Source: Phallusia mammillata (taxonomy: Eukaryota; Chordata; Ascidiacea; Phlebobranchia; Ascidiidae). From it: a stretch of DNA of 64,000 bases. The stretch lies in the NCBI GenBank assembly GCA_003260075.1, contig QLIY01000779.1, forward strand, positions 3,594 through 67,593, in the 5' to 3' direction. The notes under the pieces were generated by a model, which saw only the letters and a program-made list of their open reading frames with translations, had not been told where the DNA came from and made no database searches. The translations under genes and the position numbers were made by a program. Below, in pieces: positions 10,511 to 22,700 of this stretch (the stretch's first letter is position 1; each line of letters starts with the position of its first letter).

Positions 10511-12268
10511 ATGGCACATTCGTTACAAACAATTGTTGTAGTTGTGTTTGTTTTGGTGAGAATCACAACATCACAAGATACGCAAAACAAGTTAACATTT
10601 GAGCCAAATCTTTCAAGCTCAAACTTAAGTACAATCCAACTGGATGGATCCAAAACACATGTCCAAAGCATCAAAGATGATTTAGTCTGTTCTAGTTGTA
10701 AATTTGGACTTGATTTTGCACTATGGAAGTTTAGGAAACCTGATGGAACATATCCAGGTTTATTTAAGTTTATTATCACGATGTGCAAGGATCTCAAAAT
10801 TGATTCCCCTGCAGTGTGTGAAGGTATGGTATCAGCACTGCAAAATGAAACTTCGTTTCTGCTTACCAAACTACAACTTAATGGAGGTCAAATTTGTGGG
10901 CTCATATTTCCATCCAAGTGTCAGTCATCTGGTTTATCATGGAACGATGATAAATGGACTGTTCCTATACCACAGAAAAATCCTACTTTAAAAAGTTATA
11001 AGACCAAACCTAGGGAGGGTTCTCCTTTAAAAGTATTACATATATCTGATCTACACATTGACCTAATGTATGAACCCGGCTCTGCAATAAACTGTGATGA
11101 TCCATTGTGTTGCCGGAAAGGTCAGCAAGTATCAAAGAAAGAAGCAGGAAATGCAAGTTACTGGGGTTCATATGGATATTGTGATGTTCCCTACTGGACT
11201 GTAGAAAATATGCTTTCCACAGCTGCTAAAACTCAAAAGTATGACTACATACTCTGGACTGGTGACTTGCCTGCTCATAATGTTTGGAGTCAAAAAAGGT
11301 CTTCACAAATTTATCTCATTAAAAATCTTACAACACTTTTACTAAAATACTTCCCAGACACAGCAATTTATCCAGCTTTGGGAAACCATGAAAGTGACCC
11401 AGTCAATAGCTTTCCTCCAAGCTATGTTAAAGGTTACAATAGCATTTCATGGCTGTATGATGAACTAGTCAAGGCCTGGGCACCATGGTTACCAAAAGAT
11501 GCAATTGCAACAGTAAAGCAATCTGGGTATTACACAACAATTGTTAAACCTGGATTCCGTATGGTTTCACTGAACATGAACTATTGCAACAATGAAAATT
11601 TCTGGATGCTGTTAAATCCAGTTGACCCAAACAATGAACTAAAATGGCTTGTAAGTGTTTTGACCAGCGCTGAATCAAAAGGTGAAAGTGTACATATCAT
11701 TGGACATATACCTCCCAGTGCAGGGGGTGACTGTCTTAAGGTGTGGAGAAACAATTACTATGACATCATCACACGATTTAAAGCCACCGTCACTGCTCAG
11801 TTTTTTGGTCATACTCACACTGATGAATTTGAAATATTTTATGCTGATTCTTCACTTCAAAACCCAATATCAATGGCTTATATTTGCCCAAGTGTGACTA
11901 CATACACTAATAGTAACCCATCCTACCGAACATATGATGTTGTGTCTAACACTTGGACAGTCATAGACCATCACACATACATTCTCAATTTATCAAATGC
12001 CAATACAGTACAATCTGACCCACAATGGAAATTGGAATACAGTGCAAAATCTACATATGGTTTACAGGACCTGACTGCGGAAAGTTGGCACAAAGTGTTT
12101 AAATCATGGTTCACCGATACTACAACTACGGGCAATACTTTTGCAAAGTATTATGTAAACTTCCACAAAGGACATCCTCCAACTGAAACCTGTGATGACA
12201 ACTGTAAAAGAGATCTGCTTTGTCGTATAGCCGGAGGCAATTTCACAAATCTGAACTGTGTTTCATGA
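10511..12268 (+). CDS. SMPD1: Acid sphingomyelinase (sphingomyelin phosphodiesterase), uninterrupted coding region
   Basis: It hydrolyses sphingomyelin to ceramide and phosphocholine in lysosomes or after secretion. The ATG at 10511 sits in a strong ACCATGG context and gives 585 residues. In order: a signal peptide (residues 1 to about 22, hydrophobic VVVVFVLV), a saposin B domain with its cysteines (about 57-142), and a metallophosphoesterase domain. The binuclear metal ligands and catalytic residues are visible: D180 and H182 in HISDLH, D252 in WTGDLP, N292 and H293 in GNHES, H399 in IIGHIPP, and H434 and H436 in FFGHTHTDEF. Most of the spacings match those known for acid sphingomyelinases. 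The C-terminal domain ends with paired cysteines. There is no intron in the coding region, unlike the multi-exon vertebrate gene. SMPDL3 proteins are excluded because they lack the saposin domain. Confidence 0.95.
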   Translation: MAHSLQTIVVVVFVLVRITTSQDTQNKLTFEPNLSSSNLSTIQLDGSKTHVQSIKDDLVCSSCKFGLDFALWKFRKPDGTYPGLFKFIITMCKDLKIDSPAVCEGMVSALQNETSFLLTKLQLNGGQICGLIFPSKCQSSGLSWNDDKWTVPIPQKNPTLKSYKTKPREGSPLKVLHISDLHIDLMYEPGSAINCDDPLCCRKGQQVSKKEAGNASYWGSYGYCDVPYWTVENMLSTAAKTQKYDYILWTGDLPAHNVWSQKRSSQIYLIKNLTTLLLKYFPDTAIYPALGNHESDPVNSFPPSYVKGYNSISWLYDELVKAWAPWLPKDAIATVKQSGYYTTIVKPGFRMVSLNMNYCNNENFWMLLNPVDPNNELKWLVSVLTSAESKGESVHIIGHIPPSAGGDCLKVWRNNYYDIITRFKATVTAQFFGHTHTDEFEIFYADSSLQNPISMAYICPSVTTYTNSNPSYRTYDVVSNTWTVIDHHTYILNLSNANTVQSDPQWKLEYSAKSTYGLQDLTAESWHKVFKSWFTDTTTTGNTFAKYYVNFHKGHPPTETCDDNCKRDLLCRIAGGNFTNLNCVS

Positions 12269-13677
12269 TTTTATTAGGTTTTATTTATATGGTATGCACT
12301 TGTGAATATGCAAAGTTTGTGATAATGCGTTTTAAAGATGTTTTATGATGTGTTGCTCATGGATCCATTGACATGTATTGTCACCCTGTTTTATCTTTGC
12401 AATCTTAACTTTTTGTTCAAGGTTTGTGTTTTTATTGTTTTATCTCTTCACAACACCTCATTATCTGGGCTACAATGCTAAAACAGCTAATTTATTTCAT
12501 CAATTGGTGTCAAAGCTTGGTGCATGCAATACTCAATTTTATCCATTGTTTGCTATGGTAAATTTTAATTGAAGGTTTTTGCTGGCATTGATAAAATAGT
12601 CCCATCTTCTACCCATAATCAGCTCTGTAAATGTGTATTGTATTTTGAGTTCCTTGATTGGACATGTTTTTATGAATACAATTTACCAACTTTCCACTAT
12701 TTATCTTTAGCATAGGTTTGGATATCCTTTGCAGTTTGTTTTACAACACAGCCATCTCAAACAGGCCCCAAACATTTTAGTTGTTATATTGTCACACAGT
12801 TGGCTGCATGTTTAGTGCATCGCCTTATGATCACAAGGGTATGGGATCCAACCCCCCCCCCTTTAGTTGTTATATTGTCACACAGTTGGCTGCATGTTTA
12901 GTGCATCGCGTTATGATCACAAGGGTATGGGATCCAACCTTCCCTGTATTATATGGAACGTGTGTGGAATTGTACAGGTCAAACTAAATTGAAGTCAACA
13001 AGTTTGTAAAAATAAAAAAGGCAATGATTAAATATACTTACCATGACGCAACTTGACAGAACTCATTGTGAGCATTTCTTGATGCTTGGTCGGGATAAAA
13101 TGAAACAAACAAGTGACAATGGTATAGCTATTCATGACCAGAAATAGCTAGAAATAAAAGACGGTTTCACTTGTTTCTGTGTAGATCTTCAAAAATGCTG
13201 TATAATTAACTATGCAACTATACCGGGCTAACAATAACCTTGTTAATGTCAAAAAATGGGGGCAGTACGCCCATCTGGATATGTTTTTTTAATTGGCACC
13301 CCTCCCCCAAAAACAAGTAACGTACAAAAATGTACCCATTTTAAATGTAATAAAAGTAAATTGCGACATTTAGCGGACAATCTGTCACTTAGCAACCAAA
13401 AAAAATTGATATTTATCACAGACCATTGCATACCTTGTATCTGTTGCATAAAACTGCAACATTATCCAAATATAAGACATCAAACGCCAAAGAGGCAATG
13501 TTTTTGATTTTTGTAGTTTAAGCCCAAATATTTACCTAAACTGAACTGCAACTCACATCTTTTTCAACTGTTTTGACCCGGATATATACGAAACCGCCTT
13601 TCAAGCGATCGCCAAGAAATGTTTACATGTGAGTTCCTCATTTTCAGTTGTAGGTTTTTTGAAAAATTTCGTTAACA
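12269..13677. other. 3' UTR and intergenic sequence with one C10 duplication
   Basis: No gene recognised. An AATAAA at 13011-13016 is a possible poly(A) signal for the sphingomyelinase gene. Positions 12775-12850 recur at 12862-12939 around C10 (12852-12861), the same artefact as elsewhere. Confidence 0.5.
13648..13677 (+). promoter_or_regulatory. Short 5' UTR with unpaired splice acceptor
   Basis: TTTTCAG at 13641-13647 ends 30 nt before the SAMD15-like ATG, with no evident paired donor. It fits spliced-leader trans-splicing or a short non-coding first exon. Confidence 0.45.
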
Positions 13678-14399
13678 ATGGCTTCACCAGTCAAAGAGGA
13701 AGACCTTCTAGTTCCAACCTGCATTCACTGGACCACCGACGATGTTGCCAATTGGATTGAAGAGCTCGGCTTTCCCCAATACCGAAACTGCTTCACCACA
13801 AATTTAATAAATGGACGAAAATTGGTGTTAGTTAATTCAAGGTAGACATACAATTTGTTAAAGTAAACTGTACAAAACTTGAAACAGTATTTTGTGAGAA
13901 ATCTCTCATGATAAACAGTAAATTGAATGTAAAGTGAATAGTATAATCTACTCTTTCTGTAGCACTCCCCAGTATATCTGTACTTAATTTCTCTGCAGCA
14001 ACAAGCTCGGAAAAAATATTAAAACTATTAACTTTCTACATATTTATGTCAATAATATGTTAAAAACTTTTTTGCAGTCTTTTGCCAAGACTTGGCATAA
14101 CAGACTTTGACCACATTCTTTTCATATCTTCAAATGTTCGACAACTTCTTGGACTTGAGAAACCATTTTGGAACCGAAGTATTGCTGACCCCCCAAACAC
14201 CCCAATGGCATCGTACTTGGACAAAATCAGCAGAACTGGGCCTTCTGTGGAAAAACTGACCCCCCCCCCCCAACCATTTTGGAACCGAAGTATTGCTGAC
14301 CCCCCAAACACCCCAATGGGATCGTACTTGGACAAAATTAGCAGAACTGGGCCTTCTGTGGAAAAACTGACTTATTCACAATTTTTAAGACATTGCTAA
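13678..14399 (+). CDS. SAMD15: SAM domain-containing protein 15-like, two exons
   Basis: The exons are 13678-13841 and 14078-14399, with phase-2 GT/AG borders. Almost the whole product is a sterile alpha motif, a protein-protein interaction domain: WTTDDVANWIEELGFPQY, then NLINGRKLVLVNSS and LPRLGITDFDHILFISSNVRQLL. The order and wording match the SAM domain of SAMD15, whose function is poorly known. Exon 2 contains a C12 artefact (14260-14271) followed by a repeat of 14161-14259. Removing this 111-nt unit leaves about 124 residues ending SQFLRHC. The artefact length is a multiple of three, so the frame is deceptively open through it. The copies differ by an Ala/Gly change after the NTPM residues. 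The protein is much shorter than human SAMD15, which has a long region before the SAM domain. Confidence 0.88.
14161..14370. repeat. In-frame haplotype duplication in SAMD15-like exon 2
   Basis: Positions 14161-14259 and 14272-14370 are near-identical, separated by C12 (14260-14271). They should be collapsed before any protein is predicted. Confidence 0.85.
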
Positions 14400-15057
14400 C
14401 TGTCCTTATTAGTTTGAATTGTGTATAATTCAATTTGTGTGTGGTGCAAATTGAAAACACTAGTTTTGGCCTTGATCTGCATTAGAGATACTAGGTGACA
14501 TGCAGCAATTTATATTTTATTTTTGAAATGTTTTCTTTGATACATGTCCACTCTATTACAACTTATACTTGCACCGACATTCAAACAATACTGCTTTGAA
14601 TCACTTATTTATTTTATTTCCATCTGCCTATTAGCATAATCTACTATCCGTCCATCACAACATATTTTTATTGCACTTTTGAGTGTTTGAATATGTATTG
14701 CTGTGAATTCTGTGAACTGTGAATGCCTAAAAAATAAAAGTTTACATTGCCAAAGTGCTGGTTTGGACAGGTTAAATCTTAGGCATAATTGCTTTTTGTA
14801 CATAATTACAAAACTAAAGTCTAATACAAGTAATTATGCTTAACATTTAAAATTTCGTAATAATGTAATAACTATGGTTTTACAGGAGTATATTTCACAC
14901 TGTATTTTTGTTATCACCAGTTTATGCACATAATAACAAAACAGAACATTTCCCCCCCCCCTTGAATATGTATTGCTGTGAATTCTGTGAACTGTGAATG
15001 CCTAAAAAAATAAAAGTTTACATTGCCAAAGTGCTGGTTTGGTCAGGTTAAATCTTA

Positions 15058-15127
<70 letters not shown>

Positions 15128-18100
15128 AAGCAATAAAACAGTGAAAGATATTTAATACATATATATATATATATATATATAACCCAAACTATCTTAACAT
15201 TTTTTATTACCTGTCGATGCCCCCCCCCCAAAAGCAATAAAACAGTGAAAGATATTTAATACATATATATATATATACAACCCAAACTATCTTAACATTT
15301 TTTATTACCTGTCGATACCGCACGATTCAAGCACGATTGTCCTACCACAGTATATGTTAAACGTTGATAGTTGCAATTCGAACCCTACCAGCAAACCAGC
15401 ATAGCACGGTATCCACTAGATGGCGGTGACGGTCGCGTAGAGATGCACCAAACATTTTGAGTGACATTTTCCCACACCTGTTGTGGTTCCACGCCGCTGC
15501 ACCTAATCATGGGAAAAAGGGCGTCCGCCGAATTACACGTGTGTGCGTGACGAAGCGTGCTCAAGATGCCGCCACTTCGCGACTTCTTGAGGACAGACGG
15601 AGCTTTCCAGCTGAGTGCAGAGCTGTCTGCGCGCTTTTTGCTGTGTTTTGCCATGGATTAGTGTATAGTGCTAATCACACCACCTCTGCAGTGTTAAGTT
15701 CAACAACGTGACAGCAACTGGTCAAACAGCAAAGACAACAACAGCTGGAGATTTGTACCTTTCGGTATAAAACCCACTGTTTCGGTTTTGTTTATTAGAG
15801 ACGTTGATAAATGGTACCTTGGCTTTGACGTTTGTTTTAGCGTGTCACTTGATTGTGGTCTAACGTAATCGATTTTAATTTATTGAGCGGTTTGAAAGCA
15901 GTGTTCGTAGTGTTTTCTAAGCAATTGTTACCAAAGTAAACAAAGAAGTATGTGAACGCTGACTTATCGTTTTGTGTCATGTGTGACAAGCAAACTTGAA
16001 ATTGTAACAGACTTGATAAACCAGCTTTTGATTGTATAGAAGTGCAGTCATTATTTGTTCTCTGGAGATTCTTACACAGTCTGTTGGCAATGAATGAGCA
16101 CCCCGCGACCACCATAACAAAGTCACACCAAGAAGTTTTATGTGTGTGATTGACAGTTTTTTTGAGGTGAACTTTAAAAATAGTCCATCGCAAAGTTTAT
16201 TAGAATAACAGCGCCCTAAATTTTAGTGTCGTAAGTCACGTCTGGTCCGTTGTAAACTGTGCTTGTAAACTGCGTCAGTAAAATTTGATGATCATTTCCC
16301 AAAACGTGCAGGCAAGGGTTTGAAAGCATATAACTTTGCACCGATTTTGTTGTTTGAGCGCAACCGTTGGTTGTTTGTGTATGCGGTGGGGCAAAATGCC
16401 GTGGGTTTAAACCCACCAAACTGATAATTTTAGAAGTTGCATAGGCGTGCTGGTTGTGACTACCGTGCATGTGATGACGGCCGGTGCACATCGCTATGAA
16501 AATAAGGCCTTGTTGATTTTGCGTGGGGATGTCCTATCCAAACTCAACCCTAATCATAGCAAGAACTGTATAGCTTAAACATATTTCATACAGACAGACA
16601 GTTGGTGATCAGTCTTTTAATAAATGGGAAGAAGTTTGGGTTGCAATTTAAACGGGATTCAGGTGCCTAGAAAATATTTCAAGGTATATTTTGAAAGTGT
16701 AAGATTTTGAATTTGGTCTATGTTATTTCTTTAGTGTACAAAAACCTCTTTCACAAAAACGAGCGTAGATATTAACTCATAGGTAATTGGGCTCATGATA
16801 ATAATCGCGTTTTGAGTTTTTTTTGTTTTTACCTTACATACAGCAGACAGCACGAACACCCGTTTATAGTTTTTTTTCTAATAATTGTAATAATTCTATT
16901 AACGTACGTAGTTTCCGTGGCAAGTTATACAAACGTTGGCACGAATACTCTAACCTGCCAACAAAGTCTAACTTACGGGATACGGTGGTAACACAAGATT
17001 TCCTGACTGTGTCTCACCGCAAGGCTGTATATATTGCTTCCTTGCATGGAGGCCGTACTTTTGAATTCTTTTAGCCTGTCGTATTTAACACTGGGAGTTC
17101 GCGAGAAAACTCGGCAAGGCTGTTATATTAAAACGACGGTTGGAAGTGGACTGCGCATAAATTTCTGAGTATAAGTTTGGACCCCCGATAGAAATTGTCG
17201 TTGAAGCAGTATGGAAAACACCGATACTATTTTGACGCCTTTTGATGCCTTTTGATGCCTACGAAGTATGAGGTAGATAAAAATCACCGTTACACCATCT
17301 AAATTGTAACTGAAGAATTCCGATTTGGTCAGTTTGTAGTTTAAATAAAGATAATTTTGGTTACTTTAAGATATATGTGTGTATATATTGCCAAGAATCA
17401 TAGATAAAAAGTATAATATCATGAGTTACTTGGCAATGTCCAACTTTTATTTCCTGTCATTAAAAGTATAGGTAAAGCATTTTGTATTTGCGCAATAAAT
17501 AAGGTTGTATAAACCAGTCTTTTGTCCTCCAAATACCTGTGAAAGGTTGACCTGTTTGGTCAAATCAGTTCTTCAGGTGTCAGGCTCGATAACGACTGCA
17601 ATTATGTGGACAGCCGCTTTAGTGTGAGTTGCAGGCGCCGCAATCAATCAGCCCACGCCGGCTCGGGCAACGACAGATTGGTTGAAAGGCGATAAAAAGG
17701 TAGCAACTGTAACGCACCTCCGCTCTTTAAAATCCCCTGGTCTAGACGAAACCTCACTCAGTTGCTGTTAGTTAGTTGTTGGCTGGTGGCTTGCTTAAAT
17801 TTGAATAGTATCCGCTTATACGTGTGCTGCGTTTATAGGAGGACTTTGTGTCACTCTGTTGTGCTATGAAGCATGGTTTTCAAGTAGTGAATAATAATTT
17901 TTACTACTGGTTGGCTGTAAAATCGACTACGGTATTGATTTTTTGCATTACTTGCGTCGTTTCACAGCACATCTGATTGGAGACTGTTTCAGATAATTGA
18001 CCGTGTTTGTAAACAAAATACAGAATATAGCAGAGGTAGTGTAGCACCTGGTGTCATAATAAAGCTTTGTCGATATCGCAAATCGACTGTTTTCTCTGTG

Positions 18101-18894
18101 GTTATTGTTGTAACCGGTTTAGTTTGCAGACGTATAATAGTTTGATCAAGAGATGCACGATCTTATCTTGACATATGACAATGTCAGCGATTTATAGATA
18201 ATCTTAAATAAACTCAGCAAAGAGTACTCTGTGCAACTTTCAAACACAAATTTAGGTGCCTTTTAAATAGAATGCAAGAAATCTATGTATTAATCTGAAA
18301 AAAGAAAATTTTGAAATCGGCGATCTTTTAGTATTTAATAAAAAAATTACCTACTTAATTTTGTTCTGGTTTTTTTCATTTTAAAGATTTTAGTACCGGG
18401 TAAAACCAAATCAATATCTCAATGCTTTTGTTTTTTGGTTTATTGAATGTTGTTAAAGCAGCGCCAAATTTGGCTTAAATCCTATTCACTGCTTGCTTTA
18501 TTAATTATTAAAACAGTGAGCTGACGTTCGACCAAAGCCCTGGTGTTTTGTAGGGACAGGTTCATTCGTTCATCATGTTTTGTGTACTGGTATGTCAGAT
18601 ATATTATTCATGAACCTTTCGCTTATGCGGTAAAGGAAGTAAAATTAGGTCTAATGTAAACAGGCGATATAATAACGTTATGTTGTTTAAAATATGGTCT
18701 GCGTCAGTTCAGTCTACTTTTGAAAAGGTAACATTTGTGGCCATTAGGGCTATAATAATGTTAGACTGCAAGGTTTCCACAAAGCGATTTTATTCCAAAG
18801 AAAATACTCCAGGGCATCAAAATTTCTGTGTAAAAATGTTTATTGTCGGAATTGGACTTACAACAATATGTTATATTTTATTATTTTAGTCTAA
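14400..18894. other. 3' UTR of SAMD15-like gene and long upstream or intronic region of RBM24/38
   Basis: AATAAA at 14733-14738 is a plausible poly(A) signal for the SAMD15-like gene. Positions 14687-14786 recur at 14962-15060 after C10 (14952-14961). A 66-base C run (15060-15125) is followed by 15126-15219, which recurs at 15230-15318 after C10. The two copies of the last pair differ in the length of a TA microsatellite. From 15.4 to 18.9 kb I recognise no coding sequence. Upstream non-coding exons and the promoter of RBM24/38 may lie here. Confidence 0.5.
15060..15125. other. 66-base cytosine run, probable masked gap
   Basis: An uninterrupted C tract directly after a repeated segment. It is far longer than the other small tracts and most likely encodes a sized gap rather than real sequence. 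Confidence 0.75.
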
Positions 18895-19396
18895 AGCTTT
18901 GCTGATAATGCTGTAGTGCATCGATCTAGCTTTAAGCCTTCAGTCTTCCTAATTTGTGAGAGCAGCGCTTCACTGATACGGAGCACCACGGCTCTCGAAT
19001 CGGCCATTTCCCTTTCTTTGTCCGCTTACCAAGCAAAAGTGGATCTTCTTTCGTCGCCAGTAGCATCCACTGCCCTTCAATCAGTGAAGGTCGAATTTGA
19101 ACCGACCAGTAATCTGGACAGCGAGCAGCAGGTCTCAGCAGCGGTAAACCACCAAGCCGCCATTGTGGATAGTTCTGCCCGTAAACGTAAGGCAAGTCCA
19201 TTCGTAATCACGTCTACCGAAACCAGCACCATTCCCAACAACGTAACTGAAAACGGTTCTCTTGACAACGCGACCGCCAGCAAGATTCCTCGTGTGCTGG
19301 CAACGTCACTTGCAGTCACGTCACTAGGCTTGAACTCGCCGACGTTCGTTACGTCTCTAGGAGCCCAAGCGTCTCTTACTCCTCAGCAAGTCAGCG

Positions 19397-19492
<96 letters not shown>

Positions 19493-19793
19493 CGGTCTCC
19501 TTGTTGCTAGGCTACCACCTGGACATCCTCAGTCCGCACTAGCGTCGCCCGGAGGCACGCTTCTGTCGTCTGGAGCAGTCGGAGCCGGCGGTTTACTTCG
19601 TTCCCAAGCGATAGGTTCGCAGGTTCTTCCCCAAGCCGCTGCCGCCCAGACCAACCTGCTCGCACAGCACCAACTGCAAGCGCAGTTGCTTCTCGCCAAC
19701 GCCACTTCAGCAGCAACGGAAACGGCAAACGCAGTACCTGCAGTAGCCTCGGCATCGCACACCGTCATTAACAGCGCCGGTAAACCGACCAAT
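18895..19793 (+). CDS. Probable N-terminal extension of RBM24/38, broken by a 95-C run
   Basis: Two open segments flank C95 (19397-19491). The first, 18895-19396, is rich in Ser, Ala and Thr, includes a KRK basic cluster (about 19182-19190) and has no in-frame ATG, so it needs an upstream exon. The second, 19492-19793, joins the RRM exon without a stop and is rich in Ala, Gln and Leu. The two are in different frames as written, so the length of the C run is not reliable. Base composition is clearly more GC- and codon-like than the flanking introns. This part is not conserved in vertebrate RBM24, so it could instead be a long 5' UTR with chance openness. Confidence 0.6.
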
Positions 19794-22700
19794 ATGTCGA
19801 TCCAACAGAAAGACACGACCTACACCAAAATCTTCGTCGGGGGACTTCCCTATCACACTACCGACTGCTCGTTGCGAGATTACTTCGCAGTTTTCGGGGA
19901 GATTGAGGAGGCTGTCGTCATCACAGACCGACAGACTGGAAAGTCGAGAGGTTACGGATTTGTAAGTACTTTGATATGATTTATTTATCGAAATGACTGC
20001 GTCTGGTGTTAAGTGATATATGTCTGTGCTCTGGTGCTTCAACGATGTCACAAAATTGCTGTTACATGGGTGGTTGAACGTTTATTGAGAGCTAATTCTC
20101 GTTTAGGGTTTACAGTAAAACCAAAACTATTCACGAATAATTTTAAGTACCAACATAACCGTGGTTGTATTATAAAGCGATGTACCAGACCCATCAATAA
20201 CTTAACAAGGCTGTAAAGTAAATGATTAGATAAAATGTATAGATTATCAAAAGACACCTCGAGTTTGTTCACTTAACATTATGTATGGATTGGCCTATCC
20301 AACCAATCGTGTTTTAATATCACATTCAACATAACGTGTAGTGTATGCCTGCGCTTCTCTGTGTTACTAGGAAACGCAAGATCACTGTGTTGTCTGGGAC
20401 ACAGTGTCGTGTAAAACAACCTTTTCGGCGTCTGAATTTTACATATCCTTCTGGGTTGAGCAGCATATACGGTGTATGACTCCAATTCTGACGCCACGTA
20501 TTCGGTCTTGGTGCCTGTCTTCTTCAATCGAGAAGTGACATTTCACAATGTGTATTATGTTGAATGGCGTTTGATGCCGTCGTTTTAGTATCTGCACTTT
20601 GGACATAGGACTTTTCGGGCAAAAAATATCTGTTGAAATACGGTCGTAGTTGTTTTACCAATCACGTCAACGTAAAACAAATTAACTCCAGTGGTTTGGC
20701 AGTTTGAAGGATGTTTGTATTTGCAACGCACTGAAGTCAAGTACTTCATACAAGTCAATGAATGATTGACAAAAACCGATTGGATTCAAATCTACTCACT
20801 TTAGTAGGAGCGGCTTTAAATGCAACTTTTGGGAAAAGTAATGCTCTGGTGTCCAATGAACCACGTTAGAAGTTTGATATTTAAGTCACTGATCCTGAAC
20901 GTTGTACATCGCTTATCGACCCCTTGTCCTCCTAAAAATCGAACTACAACGTACTAAAAGTGTTGTGCGTGTTAATTACTTGTCTTGTCTGAGCAAACAA
21001 ACAAGTCGATTACGGTTGGCGTAAAACCATCAGCTCAGGTTAGATACATAATTAAACCGCGTGTCATCGGCCACAGGGCCTTACTTCCAGCTGATGACTC
21101 GAATCGCTTGGACACTCTTGCCGTACTGTCTGCAAGCCCACATAGATGATTAACTCATGAGCTGAGCAAACAAAACACCCAGAAGTACGCTGTTGGCCTC
21201 GCTGTGTGCTGTACCCTACTGAACATTGTAACAAATTAACCAAAGCGCCCCACAGTGCTTGCGTGTGTACATGTAATGTTTGTGTATAGATCGTACACGT
21301 TACGAGAAGGATTTGAAACACGTTTTACAGCCTTGTAAAGCAACGTTACGGGCGAAACTGTAAAATGGCCAAGACATGTATAAAATTGCAGTTCTATGCA
21401 TGTTTTAGAATAATTTTGATACTGTAACGAACCGTACAAAACTTGTTTAACTAAAAATATTGCATCTCCCACCAAGCCTATATGTACTAAAACAATTTGG
21501 TCTCCGTTGTACCACGGACGTAACGTTTGTTGCTGTTTTCACAGACAAGTAAACCATTCTTTATCTCTTAATGATGTCAAAATAATATTTGTCAGGTAAC
21601 AATGACAAACAAAGATGCTGCAGAGCGAGCTTGCAAGGATCCGAACCCAGTGATTGATGGAAGAAAGGCCAACGTGAACTTGGCCTACATCGGAGCCAAA
21701 CCTCGTATTATGCAAACCACAGGTGCGTAAACTAAAAGTCGACTAAACCATAAGGGTGATATTTGAAACCAATGTTCAAAAACAGAAATATACAGACATT
21801 AGAAACGTTTGGCGTTCTTGGAAACATTTTCTCTAACGCGATGCAACACAACTGCACTGAGGAAATTCTATCCTTATAAGCCACTAAGCCTCTTTTGTGT
21901 CTGCGTTCTGTTTATGCAATGCACAAAATTTGATGATAAAATTGGTCAATTTAGGAATTGATGTGGATTTCGATTTGTGTTTTGTCTTCTCGTTGTGTTG
22001 GGACGCGGGTATTGAAATGTTTCTTTGTTCTAACATAATCAATAACAACAAGATCCCGGATTTTTGATCAGTTGACTTTGCATTAGGCCACTGGTAATCT
22101 TCTGGATAAAAGTCCCAAAAAATCGATTGAGCTATTCCCACGATGCCTATCACGCACATTAGGAAATGTATTTTTTAATAGCAAACTCATTACTTTAATC
22201 TGCATCAAACCCCTTTTGGAAAAAAGAGGCAAAGCATGGTGGTTGTAGGCTGTCACAACATATTCTGAAAACTGTATGGTAGAACATATCTTAAATTAAG
22301 GATTTTAGGTTTCGCGCAAGAAACTTGTGATAAAATGTTGCAAAAGCCGTGGATTAAAGCATTTCAATGACAGATGAACTCCGGTTTACAGACCTTCTTT
22401 TGCCTCATCTTATATATCCCGTGGGAAAAGTCTTGTGACACATGTTTGTACGCCGTTTAGTATACGTCAATCGTCGAACAGCTGAAAAGCTTCCATGCAC
22501 GGTTATCGCCTGTTATTCATAAGGACGTATGGCCTACTGGGATCTCACCCACACAAACAAAGCGTTATAGTCTATCGAATCTTCATCTGAAACTCAATTT
22601 TGCATTGAATTTGTGTTGAATTGTTTGGTCTGTGTCTTACCAACAACTTTCGCCTTGGTGTATCGCTTTGATACTGCGTAAAAACTGCAGGCAAGTAAAA

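Noticed and set aside
15055-15237. Minus-strand frame with polyglycine
   Set aside because: It is the complement of the 66-C run and a TA microsatellite. There is no protein signature.
15457-15711. 84-codon plus-strand frame as a first exon of RBM24/38
   Set aside because: No similarity and no donor in a phase compatible with the downstream exon could be established.
17640-17780. GC-rich patch with GATAAAAAGG as a possible RBM24/38 promoter
   Set aside because: Suggestive only. No transcript start, first exon or donor could be tied to it.
18916-19542. A single 208-residue protein with a long polyproline stretch
   Set aside because: The polyproline is the 95-C run, probably a rewritten gap, and the frame after it ends soon while the conserved RRM is in another frame.
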